Positions 11,337 to 24,000 of a stretch of DNA of 64,000 nucleotides are shown one piece after another. This DNA comes from Atkinsonella hypoxylon. Its lineage: Eukaryota > Ascomycota > Sordariomycetes > Hypocreales > Clavicipitaceae. Both the position numbers and the translations under genes were made by a program. The notes under the pieces are model-generated. The model had not been told where the DNA came from and ran no database searches. It was given only the letters and a program-made list of their open reading frames with translations. The DNA is taken from NCBI GenBank assembly GCA_000729835.1, contig JFHB01000045.1, positions 1-64,000 of the forward strand. Reading direction: 5' to 3'. Every line of letters begins with the position of its first letter. Position 1 is the first letter of the stretch.

Positions 11337-13481
11337 ATGGCGAGCTTCATGTCCAACTTTTTCCATGGGAGCAAGGACAAGTTGTCTGGGGATGCGTCCT
11401 CCCGCCCCATGACTCCGATCAAGACCAACAATAGCTTCATCAATCCGTCGAGCACGCCCCAAGGTAGCCCGAGCAAAAAGATGATTCCACCCGGGGCACA
11501 CGATCTCCCCGCTGCATTTGAGGGCGCTATGACGCTCAGCTCAACAGCAATCGATGCACCTGTGAAGCTTACCCGGCCCCGGAGTGTTATCACTCCGCTT
11601 TCCTCGGGCAAAACCAATGCGCAGCCCTTGGACGAGTCCAGCATCAACATCGAGGAGAGTGTGATTCACAAAACCACCTCGCCTGGGAGCCCCTTGAAGA
11701 AGCAAGGTCAAGAAAACACGCCGCCAGCGTCCAGATCAGGTTTGACCGATTCGCCGGCTCAGCATAGTCACGCTGCTAGGACACGTCAGCAGCTCTACGA
11801 GACAAAGGACCGCCAAATGACCTCACACAAGAAGTTTAATACGTCAAGAGGCTTGACGGCCGAGGAGCGAGAATTGCTACAAAAGCCTGGTGTCAAGAGA
11901 CTAGTGAATGTGACGCAGTTATGTTCGTACCATGCCCTCATTCATGTTGTAGCCGTGGGAAAGATACAAGGACATGCACAGTGGACTAACACGAAATGCG
12001 TGGACAGATTTTTTGGATTATTACTTTGATCTTCTGACCTATGCCAGCTCAAGACAAAATCGTCTAGCTGCTTTCAAAGCCGAGTTCCCTGCTCCACCGG
12101 CGACCGATAAGCAAACACATAGCCAAATGTGGACCAAATATACAGGTCGTGAGCGAGCCAATCTTCGGAAAAGACGTGTCAGACTTCGCCAGGGTGATTT
12201 CCAAATCCTGACTCAAGTTGGACAGGGTGGCTATGGCCAAGTTTTTCTTGCTCAGAAGAAGGATACTCGAGAGGTTTGCGCCTTGAAGGTCATGAGCAAG
12301 AAATTATTATTCAAATTGGACGAGGTTCGCCATGTCCTGACTGAGAGAGACATCCTTACTACAGCCCAAAGTGACTGGCTGGTTCGTCTGCTGTACTCTT
12401 TCCAAGATGACAAGAGTATCTATCTTGCCATGGAATACGTGCCTGGCGGCGATTTTCGCACCTTGCTTAATAATACGGGTGTTTTGTCAAACCGACACGC
12501 GAGATTCTACATTGCAGAGATGTTTTGTGCGGTTAATGCCCTACACGAACTCGGCTACATCCACCGGGACTTGAAGCCTGAAAACTTTTTGGTTGACTCC
12601 ACTGGGCACGTAAAGCTCACTGATTTCGGCCTGGCGGCTGGTGTTCTGGCTCCCTCACGGATCGAGTCCATGAGGATAAAGCTAGAGCAGGCCTCGGAGA
12701 CTTCTGTTCCTTTCGGCAAGCCCATGGACCAGCGAACCGTTGCTGAGCGTCGTGAAAGTTACCGTAATATGCGACAGAACGACGTCAACTACGCCAAATC
12801 CATTGTGGGTTCTCCTGATTACATGGCACCTGAAGTTCTCAGAGGAGAAGAATATGATTACACAGTTGATTACTGGAGTTTGGGCTGTATGCTTTTCGAG
12901 GCTCTAACTGGGTTTCCCCCCTTCGCCGGATCTACATCTGACGAGACGTGGCGAAACTTGAAGCATTGGAAGGAGGTTTTGAAGCGTCCAGTCTGGGAGG
13001 ACCCCAACTACTTCCTAAGCAACCGAACCTGGAACTTTATCACAACGTGAGTATGACGAAACAAGGACACAGAGAGCTGAATCAGAGAAAACGTGCCTAC
13101 TGACTAGTTGTACGTAGTTGCATCAACTCCCGCGCTCGCCGCTTCTCCATCATTCAAGACATTTACAGTCATCAGTATTTTGCGGAAGTTGACTGGGAAA
13201 CATTACGACAGACCAGGGCCCCATTCGTGCCCGAGCTGGACTCGGAAACTGATGCTGGATACTTTGACGACTTCAGCAATGAAGCAGACATGGCAAAGTA
13301 TAAAGAGGTGCATGAAAAGCAGCAGGCCTTGGAAACCATGGCTGATCGTGAAGACGAAATGAGCAAGAGCCTCTTTGTTGGATTCACCTTCAGACATCGC
13401 AAGCCCGCCACGGAAGACGGTGGAAGTCCACGAAAACGAATTCCTATTTCTGACAATGAAACCTTTGGTACTATGCTCTAG
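11337..13481 (+). CDS. dbf2: Dbf2/Sid2-type NDR-family Ser/Thr protein kinase
   Basis: Three exons: 11337-11922, 12008-13046 and 13118-13481, giving 662 residues. Intron donors are GTTCGT and GTGAGT; acceptors are ACAG and GTAG. Residues 1-190 are a disordered Ser/Pro-rich tail. The N-terminal Mob-binding segment follows (about 190-258), then an AGC kinase domain from about 260: glycine loop GQGGYG, ATP lysine K289, HRDLKPEN with catalytic D383, DFG at 401-403, and a long insert before the activation segment (NYAKSIVGSPDYMAPE). The C-terminal tail ends with an NDR hydrophobic motif, FVGFTF. In yeasts these kinases bind Mob1 and drive mitotic exit and septation (MEN/SIN); the orthologues are SidB in Aspergillus and DBF-2 in Neurospora, where it acts in a Hippo-like pathway. 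Without splicing, both introns would cause premature termination. The call is firm. Confidence 0.93.
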
Positions 13482-14488
13482 AACGAGCCATGGAGCCCAG
13501 GCCGAGATTGGCGGATGTGTGCCAACCGACGAGTAATGCTTTAAGCCAGGGGAGACACCAGCAAAAAGGCCGATACGTGCCTTTACCCCCTCCCCCCCTT
13601 CCTCTTCCGCTCACCAGTCGACGAGGGTTGTATACCTTTTGTTTTATACTTTGAGTCTACTTATGTCTGCATGACCACAGTTGGAGTCTTTTCTTTCTGC
13701 AAGGCGAATAACAAGGAAGAATGAATGCGGGAAATGCTTTTTTTTTTTTTTTTTCCAATATCTGTAGGAAATGAAGATCAAGTTGGCCGGACCGACGGGA
13801 TTACGAAATCGTAGCAGGCTTTCTCGGGTTCCCATCCTGAGACAGGAAAGCTATCCTGTTACAAAGATAGTAGAGGTAAAGGGTGAATGCTCCTTCATTC
13901 TCACACTGTAAGCGTCGATAGAAAAATCGACTGAATATCACCATCATTGACATACGCATATTGCAGACACCTCTGTATGGAAAGACATTCCCATGTTTCC
14001 GACATCCCACGTGCACATTATACTTTTGGAGGCTATGGTAATATTAGGATGCATTAATCGTAGTTCGTCATTGAAACTCATACCCTGCATACTAGCTCTC
14101 GTTGACATCACATTCAACAAGTGGACAACTCCGTGGCTACCGTCCATTCCCATGCGTGCCAGAATCAGATACGAGAACAAATTGGAAAGTCAAGCCGAGG
14201 GAAATTCATCATGCCGCTGTTTCTCGCACTTGGCCTCATCGTTGGAAATGTAAAGCAACAAAGAAAGACAGCTGGTCTGAATATGCAAGCTAAGGGGTTA
14301 TCCATCGAGACGATAAAAACAACTGCTGGGTAGCGTGGACGAAAATTTCGTATTCCGGTTGTTGCTACCATACGTAACAAGAAGCCTCCCTCAAACGCCG
14401 TCATCAGCCCCAATTATATTCACAGACGGGTATTTCCATATATAACAAGTCCGAACAGAAGATACGCCTCTAGAATTAAACCAAAACA
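13482..14488. other. Convergent 3' spacer between dbf2 and areA
   Basis: This 1 kb tail-to-tail spacer probably carries both 3' untranslated regions. It has a T-run near 13739-13754. Open frames around 13950-14330 have no recognisable domain and overlap each other on both strands. Confidence 0.6.
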
Positions 14489-17400
14489 TTAAAGACTCAT
14501 CGTCAGCCATTCCCATTCCTGCGGACCTGTAGCGGCTCCGCTAGTGCTATGTTGTGGGCCGCCCGGCTGATGGTGATTGAACGACATCATGGATCCGTGG
14601 TTCATCGTCTGGTGATGGGGAACGATGCCAAAGCTGCTCGACAGCAGAGGAGATGATAAGGATGCCATGGTCGGTGTGTTGCCAATAGACCGTGATAACT
14701 CGCCGGGTCCTGCAGTCTCATTAGAACTGTCAATATCCATTCCAAGGGCACCCTCAGTTCCCACACTCTTGCTATGCCTACGCTGCCGTTTCGAGGAAGC
14801 AGAAGCTGTTCCGGATCGTGAAGCAGATGACGCGCCTGGGCCAGGAGTCGCTTTTGGGGGTGCCGCGGCAATCGGCACTACGCCCTTGCCGCCGGCTGCC
14901 ACGTTGCCGGTTCCTGTAGAGCCGTAATGGCTGTTCGGTGTGCTGCCGGCAGTGTTGGCACCAGAGCTTGCAGTCGTAGCAACAGGACTTTCACTCCCCT
15001 TCGGAAGCATGTTACGCGTGGCGGGTGGTGAAAGGCTGCTATTACTATTAATGTTGTTGTTGTTGCTGCTGCTGCTGCTGGTGTTATTATTGGCATTATT
15101 GTTGGCAGCATTTCCAGTCACAGTAGCCATCGACAGAGTTGAACTCTTCCGTGATGCAGCCGTAGACCCAGAAGTAGTCTTCCTTGGCCTGACAGCACTG
15201 CCAGAGCCATTAGGCCCTGAACCCCTGTTCCTCTTCTTGATAACATCAGTCTTCAGACTGAGTGGTCGTACTACGCCATGCAGCTTGAGGAACAGACCAC
15301 ATGCATTACATAGTGGTTGTCCTTCCGGATTGCGCCGCCACAATGGCGTAGTTTGAGTGAAGCAGTTGGTACACGTGGTTGGCGCACCGGAATCATTCTG
15401 GTTGGGACCTGCTGCCGCCGCCTGCAAGTTGGTGCTTGACCCACGCTTTGACCCAAGTGGTGATGATGGGCGGCTGGCAGCAGTGGATGAAAAACCGGAC
15501 ATAGTGTCGGGCGCATTCTCACCTGGTGATGTCGGCAGACTCTGAGGGATATGATCGAAGCCGTTGTGCTTGGTAGCCATGTGTGATGGCGTTGATGCTG
15601 TGCGAGGAATCTTTTGCTGAATTTCCTCATTGGCTTTGAACGACTGCGAGCGACCCAAAGCTGGACCTTCCCAGTCTCCTTGATTGTCGACGTAATCCAT
15701 TCTAGTTTTTCCAATCACAACCTGCTTGCGAAGAGGGCCGCCAGGGAATCGTGCAGCTTGCGTGCTAAACTGTCCAGGTAGCGAGGCGTCCCAACCCAAA
15801 GAACTGACTTCATCGATAGACGAAGAGAAATTGTCATGCATTGATATGCTTTGCCCCTGTAAAGTATTGTTGCCATCCTCATCGTCCGAGTCTCCGCTAA
15901 AGGAGAATATGTTATCCGGTCTCATCGATATAGTTGGAGATGTGACGTGACCATCGTTCTGAAATACTTGACTCGGGTCAATGTGACTGAATGAGTTCGG
16001 AACAGTGCTGAATGCAGACAGAGATGCCGATTCAGTCCCAGAGGCAGAATACATTGAATTGCTATTGTTGGACCGATTGTACATGAACTGCCGACTGTGA
16101 CCCATGCTACTCGACATTTGCTGGTTAGAGTGCGGTCTCATGCCCTGTTGCCGCTGCTGAAGATGATCCTGCGAGCTAAAATACAGGTTGTCACCGTCAC
16201 CCATGGCAATGGGAGTGGTCGCAGTAGATTGATAGGCAGGCCCAGTGGGCGAGTACAGGTCAGCAGCGGTGAGAGACGATGTAGGAACTGAAGAACTTGT
16301 GTTGTACATGTTGGAAAAAGGACCATGGGGTATCATTGGAGAGCTGGAAGGAGAGAAGGGAAAGTTTTGCTGAAATTGGCCTGCCGGGTTCATTATTGTA
16401 TCATTGTCCATGAACGTATCCAGTGCAAATGGATTGGAAGAACTGCCGCCTCGGGTAAGCTGCTGCATGGTGACAGCATCGGCGTCGTCTAGGGAGTATC
16501 CTTGGAGTTCTGAATCGGCTTCCAGATTGGAACCCGCACCAGATGTACTGCTGTTGACGGCGAGCACATGAGGAGAGAAGTTGGCCGGACGCTTGCGGTT
16601 CTGAGAGTCCAGCTGTCAGCGATTGAGTGCGGTGGCTTTGACAGTGCCACTTAAGTTGACGAATGGTTTTGCTTTGAGAACCCATCATGATGTGTATGAG
16701 TCTGTCTCAAATGTGTACAAGAAAGATGAAATCCAAGATGCAGCACAACAGGGGTCATGACAACTGTGAGAGGAACACACTTACTCGACGTTCGTCAATA
16801 CTCGTCTTGCGATGATGTCGCTGTACGTAATTGAACTCACTATTACCAGAGCGCTGTTGATGGGGCACAGACTGAGGAACGAAATGATTGGAGAGGTCCT
16901 TGCGAGATTTGATGGGAATCGCATATGCTGACGGACCACTGGTCGGAGAGACTTCATCATACTTGGAGGGTGCGGGTGGAGGGGACATGAGTCCGGCTGG
17001 AGTGACGACATTCTCTGAAAAGATGAAGTCGTCGAGGTTCATGGCGTCGGAATTATTATTATCGACATTGAGATCCGAAGTCTTTCGCAATTGGGCAATT
17101 CCACTGGGCGCATTATTGGCAGCCGGGCGATCGAGTCTGTGCAGGCAAGACAGGCAGAATGACGAGGCCCTCTGGTCAGCCATGTGCTGGCCAACAATGA
17201 TGGTGCAATACAAAGGCACGATGGCGGATGCGGGGATTTGAGCACAGGTCCACGTGGTGTGTGGTGGATTGGACATGGATTCGAAATACAAAAAGAATAA
17301 GCATACCTGCGCTGCTCCTTGGACAGACGAGTCTCAGCCTGCTTCTGCTTGCGCATGTTCAGAGCCATCATGCGCCAGGTCAGGTTCTCCAGGCGCTCCT

Positions 17401-17737
17401 GGTTCGGCAGTTGCTGCTTGGTCTTGCTGAAGAACTTCCAGACCTGGGCAGCGAGCGGGTCGTCATTCCGAAGCTCTCCGATAGACTCGGCGGCGGCAGC
17501 ATTCTCGAGAGAGGGAAACAAAGCATTGCCGAGCAGGTTCCTGTTGGCGATGGCACGAGTCTGAAAGAGGTCGGAGGTGACAGACTCGATGGTTGGATGG
17601 GCTTTGCCGCCATGGTCATCACCTCGAGCCGTACGGCCGGGCCTTCGTGGAAATCGAAAGTCGTGTTCTGTCATGGTAGGATCCATGGCAGCGACAGGTC
17701 TGGAGCAGACTCGAGACGTCGCGACGCTGATGGGCAT
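14489..17737 (-). CDS. areA: Nitrogen-regulatory GATA transcription factor (AreA/NIT2)
   Basis: Three exons: 17737-17307, 17136-16785 and 16600-14489, giving 964 residues. Donors are GTATGC and GTAAGT; acceptors are CACAG and CTCAG. The N-terminus has the EHDFRFPRRPGR block. Mid-protein there are acidic and Ser-rich activation regions. The GATA zinc finger is Cys-X2-Cys-X17-Cys-X2-Cys (C671, C674, C692, C695; core TTPLWRRNPEGQPLCNACG), followed by the basic KKRNRG tail. The protein ends in EWEWLTMSL, the conserved NmrA-interacting C-terminus of AreA proteins. AreA activates nitrogen-catabolic genes at GATA sites when preferred nitrogen is scarce. An Asn/Ser-rich repeat encoded by trinucleotides follows the finger. 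The start is uncertain: 17686 (MDPT, strong Kozak context) and 17986 (84 codons further out, same frame) are alternatives. An equally in-frame acceptor for exon 3 lies 12 nt upstream. Confidence 0.93.
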
Positions 17738-18286
17738 TTGTTTACGATTATTGATGGGGGTGGGATGAAGCAAATGGCAGAACAGAGACAAGATCGCAGT
17801 TTGAGGAAAGAGCGCAGGCCGTGGACCGCAGGCCGGGAACGAGCGCATCAGTCGCAGTGGAGACTTGGGGGGGGAGGAAGGAGCGGCGACGACTGAGTGA
17901 ACGGTGGGCAGCTGGACATGACAAGTGGGAAGTGGGCGATGACGGAGAGGGCTCGGCCAGGTCCGGTCCAGCCTCGATGGAAACATCCAACTATTTGCCC
18001 TCTATGGACACCTTGTACGGAGTACCTGCAGCGCTTTGGCGCGCCACCCAAATTTTGGTAAGAGCTCGTCGACAGTTGGCAGCTCTGCAAGGTCTTGTTG
18101 ATTTTTTTTTTCTTGGGATTAATGTTTAAAATCTTTTGACCATCCCATTTCAAACACTTGGCCAGAAAAATTACATGTTGCAAGAGTGCTTGCTCTTGCC
18201 GTAAACGCTAGGTTAGGTATCTACGTACCCAAGCTACCCTAGGTAAGGTGCCTACCTAGTAAGGAAGGTTCAAGCGGGGTAGCCAG

Positions 18287-18345
18287 CACAGCATCACCAC
18301 AGCACCACAGCACCACAGCACCACAACACCTCACACCACAACACC
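18287..18345. repeat. CACCACAG-type short tandem repeat
   Basis: Imperfect copies of ACAGCACC/ACCACAACACC occur in tandem in non-coding DNA upstream of areA. Confidence 0.8.
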
Positions 18346-19909
18346 AGGAACTCTGTGGCGATTCGACTCGTCAACTGACCTGCTTGCTCGCAAGGAACAG
18401 AGCCAGAGCCGGGGCTTTGCGTCTGCAGCTGATTTTCTAGTGTCTGGTCAATAAATCTATTCAATTCTCTCGTTCTCTCTTTACCGGGTGCATCACATGG
18501 TATTAGCACGCCATAGCAAATTTCAGAAATTCCAATGAATACAATTTTATCAATTTTATATTTCTTCACTCATAAGCCTCACTGCCCATCCTCCAAAGCA
18601 CTTTGGATCTGCCCATCCAAATTTTGACCCCTCCCGCCCCCCTCGACGAGAGTTGAGGGGGCCCAGAATTATCTCCTACGACTCGCCGAAAATCCGGCCG
18701 GACGGCTTCCCATCCTCTTCTCGACTTACACTTGCATTGCATGTAATATCCGTTATTTCCCCACAGACCGAGTTGTCAGGTCCCATGTTTCGCCGTCGCT
18801 CGTCGCGTGTCGCTTCCGAGGGTTCATGGTTCGACCAGCTAAAATTACCAGATACCTACTAGGTACCTTTTAGGTACGTGCATGTTTATCGATGGCTCGG
18901 AGGAAATCCGCATCATTGAGGAAGGAGACACCGACTGCTGCAACCCAGCAAACTTAGAATACAGCATGCTCTGTTCTTCTCGCCCACAGCAATATACTCC
19001 GTGCCAGACAGACTCTTTGTGCTCGTGCTACCACTCTTGCACCTTGCCGCTCCCCCCTCCCCCGGCCCGCGTCTCCGCTCGCCATGCTGCATCTGTCTGC
19101 AAGGCCGATTGTGTTCCAGACAGAAGAAAGTGGACAAAAAAAAAAAGGAGCTTGAGGACATTTGTTAATTTGCTGTAACCCTCAACGCGGCTGTGGAGCG
19201 GATTACTGAATCTGGTCACTGCCGCTTCCACCTGCTCTGCCTAGAAATCGAATACTCTAAGCGTGCATCGGACATGCAAAGCATGGCCACCACCACTCTA
19301 CTGTGCCGCGTTTCCTTTCCTTTCTTTTTATTCTCTTTCTTTCTTTCCTTCTTTCTTTCCTTCTTTCTTTTTAAAGACGTCGGGAAAGAGTTGTTCAATA
19401 TTAACACGTCCGCCCCGCCCCGCCACGGATTCGAGACTAGAAATCTTCACCTGACATCCGCATCCACCCCCACCCCCACCCCCAATAATTACTGTAGATT
19501 TGCATCCGGTCAGTACAAGCTGCTATTGGATCTTCAGACTCGACGAGCACAATTTCCTCTTCTTATTACTCCGTGCTGTATTATGGAGGCACGAGCTTGG
19601 GTGGGACAGGCAGCAGCAGTGCTACCCAATACCCATGAAAAATACGAAATCGATTCTTCATCATGGTGAGCATCCACTTGTTACTTGCCTTGCCCCCGGC
19701 GTTTGACGCTTCAAACAGGGCTGTCTCACGCATCTTCAACAACCCCCCGGCGCTGTCCCTTGGATCAGCAGCCGATGACTGTGCCGTCGGAGACACAAAA
19801 TCTCTGTGGCTTCACGTTGGTGGATTAATCTTTTCTTCTCAATCATAATAAACAACCGAGCGTGCCAGAACATGGCTATTCCGATGGGCTTGTTGAGTGT
19901 TCAGACAAC

Positions 19910-20099
19910 CCGACCATGCCCCTCTTGTAACCTGACCTGACCACCACTAAGTGACCTCGCTTGACCATTAGAGGGACATCTAACCAGTAGACGTAGGGTT
20001 ATGGTTAGGGTAAGAATGGTCAGCTCAGGTATCTTTCGTGGTCAGGCGAAGTCAATCAATTGGTGGTCAGGTCAGGTTACAAGGGAGGGGCATGGTCGG
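19910..20099. mobile_element. MITE-like inverted-repeat element (about 190 bp)
   Basis: The left arm (about 19910-19970) and right arm (about 20035-20099) are reverse complements of each other. The ends match over 15 bp (left CCGACCATGCCCCTC, right its complement). A further exact 22-23 bp block follows (left 19924-19947, TTGTAACCTGACCTGACCAC and neighbours; right 20060-20083). Beyond that, similarity fades (left GACCTCGCTTGACCA against right GACTTCGCCTGACCA). The core is about 65 bp and contains TTAGGG-like sequence. There is no coding capacity, as expected for a non-autonomous DNA element or a foldback sequence. I see no clear target-site duplication, so the mobile-element label is inference from structure. 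Confidence 0.55.
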
Positions 20100-20305
20100 C
20101 TTGTTGCAGATCTTCCGGCACAATTTCTCTTTACCATGTGGGAACTCTATTGGGTCTGGTGCATGTACTCTGTACACAGCAGTTGAGACGTTATTGGCAA
20201 TGCCAGAGTATCGCTAAGCAACCAATCAACCGGCAACAAGTACTCGGTACAATCGATTGTCAACTTTTTGACATGTGCTTGCATGCGGTAAAAGTGGGCC
20301 CATAA

Positions 20306-20350
20306 GGGCAAGGGCAAAGGGCAAGGGCAAAGGGCAAGGGCAAGGGCAAC
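20306..20350. repeat. GGGCAA/GGGCAAA short tandem repeat
   Basis: Alternating 6- and 7-bp units of AAGGGC and AAAGGGC occur about seven times. It is non-coding. Confidence 0.85.
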
Positions 20351-20600
20351 TTGTCGTTCGCTGATACTCGGTACGTTTTGTATTTTGTTTATTACTTTGC
20401 TGCCTTTTATTTCGCATGTCAGTTACCAAAACAGCGCGCCAACCAGCGACGGCGATGGATGGCGCAGCAAGACGATGCTTCAAATTGCAAAACAAGAGGC
20501 AATCCGACTCCGTCCACCCCCCAAAGCCTTGAGGTCTCTGAATGGTGCTACTGGGTGCATGACGCTAGCTAGGCTGCGGCCTTAACGATTCTGCCACTTT

Positions 20601-20669
20601 TGCCGGGAGTCAGGTTTGAACCCCTGCTAGTGACGTAGCACTACTTAAGCTAATGCCTATCAGCCGGCA
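20601..20669 (-). ncRNA. Degenerate tRNA-like element (possible SINE head or tRNA relic)
   Basis: On the minus strand, 69 nt begin TGCCGG and end CCGGCA, a 6-bp acceptor-like stem. Inside is an A-box-like sequence (TAGCTTAAGTAG), a perfect 5-bp hairpin stem TGCTA/TAGCA around a 6-nt loop, and a B-box-like GGTTCAAACC. These parts appear in tRNA order. However, the anticodon-like loop is one base short, there is almost no variable region and the T-stem is poor. A working tRNA is therefore unlikely; a decayed tRNA or the head of a tRNA-derived SINE fits better. Confidence 0.4.
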
Positions 20670-23600
20670 TAGGACCCTTGAGAACTGACCAAATCTACAC
20701 CCACAATATGAGCCTTTTCCTTGCTTGGTGGGTTCACCTGCATCGAAGCGCAGGCCCGAGTTTCGGCGGTGCTAGAGCGTCCCTCACATTCAGTCCATTC
20801 AGTCTGCACCCAATACCCTATACATATTCCGTACACCTAGGATATTAGGTATTACCGCACGAAAGCTGTACGGAGTACTGGGTTTCTTCTGCTTGCACCT
20901 AGTCCGAACAGCCGGCTTTTGTGCAGTTAGATGCCGTCCGTCAGCTAAGCCGAGAGAACCGTCTTTCACATGCACCACGCGGCAGGCTGAAGAGCTATGC
21001 CAGTCTTGGACAACCAAGGTGTTATGTCATCGTTGTCGATTCAAAACTGGGGAACAATTATTCCGCACGCCACTGGCGGCATGAAAACCGTCGGTGACTT
21101 GGTAACAGCCTTGCGAACAGGTGGGATGCATGCGAGGCTGGAACCTTGGGTCTCGTTGCTTGATCGGGCTGCTGCCATCATTATAAATCCGTGTTCTTGC
21201 GCATTCTGCATGTCAGCCGCCATCTCTTCTTGAGCGTGGATAGCACACTCAGCTTGCAGTTGCATGCTCCGGAAGAGCAACTCCAGGCGGGCGATATTAC
21301 CTGAGGGACAAAGTCATGTTCTAGAACCAAACCCTGCGTTCTTGCACGAGTTGCGACTGCTTCACCTCATATTACTCATTCATATACAGCATGAGCGGCC
21401 TACTGAGTCGACAATATATCGACGGAATGAATGCACGAACGAGTTGGAGAGTGTCCAGGGACCAAACCGAGTTCGATGGCGTTGAAACAATTGCAATAAT
21501 GCGCAGAAGACGAACTTGCAGCCGTCGGCAAACGTGACCCTATTATTACAGCAAGAATGCTCCCACGAGCCACTGACTTACCTATTACATCTTGGCCTTA
21601 TCTGAAATTCTGGTGAGACTCGCTGGACGGAATCAACACCTGAACCGTCACGTTTGGGACAGTAGTTCTCTGGGAGGTTGCTGACGTCTCTCAGCACTGG
21701 AATCAACGAAGCCATCAACGAAGCCATCACCGGTCGAATAATCATGCTAAAGAGAGTCATCAGCCCCCTTGTCGGACCGGCTTGTCGGACCGGCGTATGG
21801 GACTGATGGAGTCACGGTGCTTGGAGTTGCACAAGCTGGTATTGACATTGATTATTAATACCTTAGTGCCGGTTGCTGCCGCTTTTGTCCGCTTCTGGCC
21901 GGAGCGGAATTGCTCTGGTTCCTGGCATGCACTCACTAATGAATGAAACCCTCATGCATGATATTGCGTTCGCATGGTGGTATCAACTAAACCAGATAGA
22001 CTACGTCTGATGAGATTTCGGGCGCCAGAAGCGGCAGAACTTGACAGGCTAAAGGGGCCGACGCTTCTTTGGGTCATGGTCTCGGCCCCATGACTTTCTG
22101 TCCGAGAAGACACCATGTCGTGCGGCAATAATGAATATGCTCTCCTATGAGTCCTATCCTTATGCGTTTTTAGCGGACAGTTGTCCCGCATCTCCGGGGT
22201 TCCTGGTGATAGTCGCGGACTCGGAATAAAGCTCAAGTGCTCTCACAAGACACGTTCAAAAATTGTCACCAGGCTTTGGTAAGAGTATTGTGATGATTTA
22301 GACTGTCTTGTCATTGATGATGAACTGAAAAGTGTCCCAGGATCCGGGTTTGGCGCGCGATGGTACCTAGCGCAGCCGCCATGATGGTCTATTTCTTGCG
22401 CGATTTTCTTCCTTTATTGGACTGTTTGTAATGCTTACAGGAGCAGTTATTGCGGTTAATTCTGTAGTCTTTGGCCTCGCTAGCCTCCAAGAAGGTAAAG
22501 AGGCTAGAATATTGGAGGAATTTATAGGGGCCCTTTGTACTCTGTAGCTTCGCCTCCATGGGCGTGTGGTAATGTGGATAGCCAGCCTATTCTGCTGGTA
22601 GAATCCGTTGATCCCATCGTCAAAGGGGCTAGAGGCGGTGTAGGTGGATAGCGAAGACCGGACACCGGATTCATCTGACCCCCCTTTACGGCCCTCCACC
22701 GTCGGCTTTCCCCACATGGACCGAACCGGTCCTCAGCCAGCAGCCAATCTCGAGCTCGGGTTGACATTGGCAACCAGACATCATGCTTCTCGGCAACATC
22801 TTGGCATTGCGCACATACTCGCTCCGTACGAGACATACGAGATACAATGGGCAGTCCCGCTTGGGCAGCGGGCACCAAAACGACGAGGCTGGCCTAAACA
22901 TTCGCAGAATCGTTCTCGAAGCCCTGGACCCCATGCTCACTCCCCTAAGAAAGTCGGCGAATAAAAGACAAAACTCAACGGGCATGGTCAGCGTGGCGCG
23001 GCAAATGAGTGTAGTAGCCGATGGTCTGTCACGGTTGACCAGCTACTTCCCGAACAGGCATCCCGGGTGAGAGACATTGGCCAATTAAATATCAACTTAG
23101 AAATTAGTAGGACATGGAGTGGAGATGATAGATACTTTGACTTGGGGTAAATTACATAGAAAAATAAGTCTCTGCGGGGTAGTGCTTAATTAATCCCTGC
23201 ATATTCTCCTGTACGTCTCTAACAGCGGGAGCCCACGCGGTCTTGTAGATTTGTAAAATCATTACACCGTTCGGAGGAATACTCCGTAAGTTCTTTAATG
23301 TCTCATCGTCCCGCGCAAAAGCAACACCTTATTTTGCCATGGCGGACTAGTGGGGGAGCAGGCAGCCCTTTTTCTCGCCGATACGTAAAATTACTGCTCA
23401 AGCTCATCGACTTTGGACTTTGCGAACTTTGTGGTTTGAAGGGGAAAAAAGAAAAAAAAAAAAAAAAGGGATATTGTCCACAGCGCGATGTGCATTAACT
23501 ACTTTCCAGCCGGGAAGGGGAATGGATGGACCAGCCTTGGATTGGCCTGTGGAAAGGCAGCAGGTGACGTTGACTCTTGACGGTGGGTGGTCCCCTTTTC

Positions 23601-23949
23601 TCTGAGCCCGAACGCCGAGTTGGCATTAACTGGTGCTGGGATTGCTGTGATCAGAGGCCACTACTTGGAAAGATGCGTACGGACGCCTGTTCAGAGCAGC
23701 ACAAAGGAATTCACGAGGACCAACGTCGATCCCAGGGCTACTTCTCGTGTTCTTAACTCTATAGTCGCTTCCGGGTGCGCCGCCGATGAAAAGAGTGCCA
23801 CGGTCATCCGAGTTCGACTCGAGTCCAAGTGATGCCGGTAACTTGTGTTGAACGGACCTCAGTCTCGACAAGCATGAGCCGAATTGCTGTTTCTTGAACA
23901 CCTTCCGCACCCATCTTCAACCGGCGTGAGTAAGAAGTGCCCTCTCCAC

Positions 23950-23955
23950 GACCAT

Positions 23956-23999
<44 letters not shown>

Positions 24000-24000
24000 G
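23950..24000. repeat. GACCAC hexanucleotide repeat, about 8 copies
   Basis: Tandem GACCAC units, the first being GACCAT, lie in non-coding DNA. Short Val-, Gly/Arg- or His-rich open frames over it are repeat artefacts. Confidence 0.9.

Noticed and set aside
21041..21280. 79-codon minus frame (Gln/Ala/Met-rich) that looked like a transposase tail
   Set aside because: Too short, with no catalytic motif or neighbouring transposase sequence.
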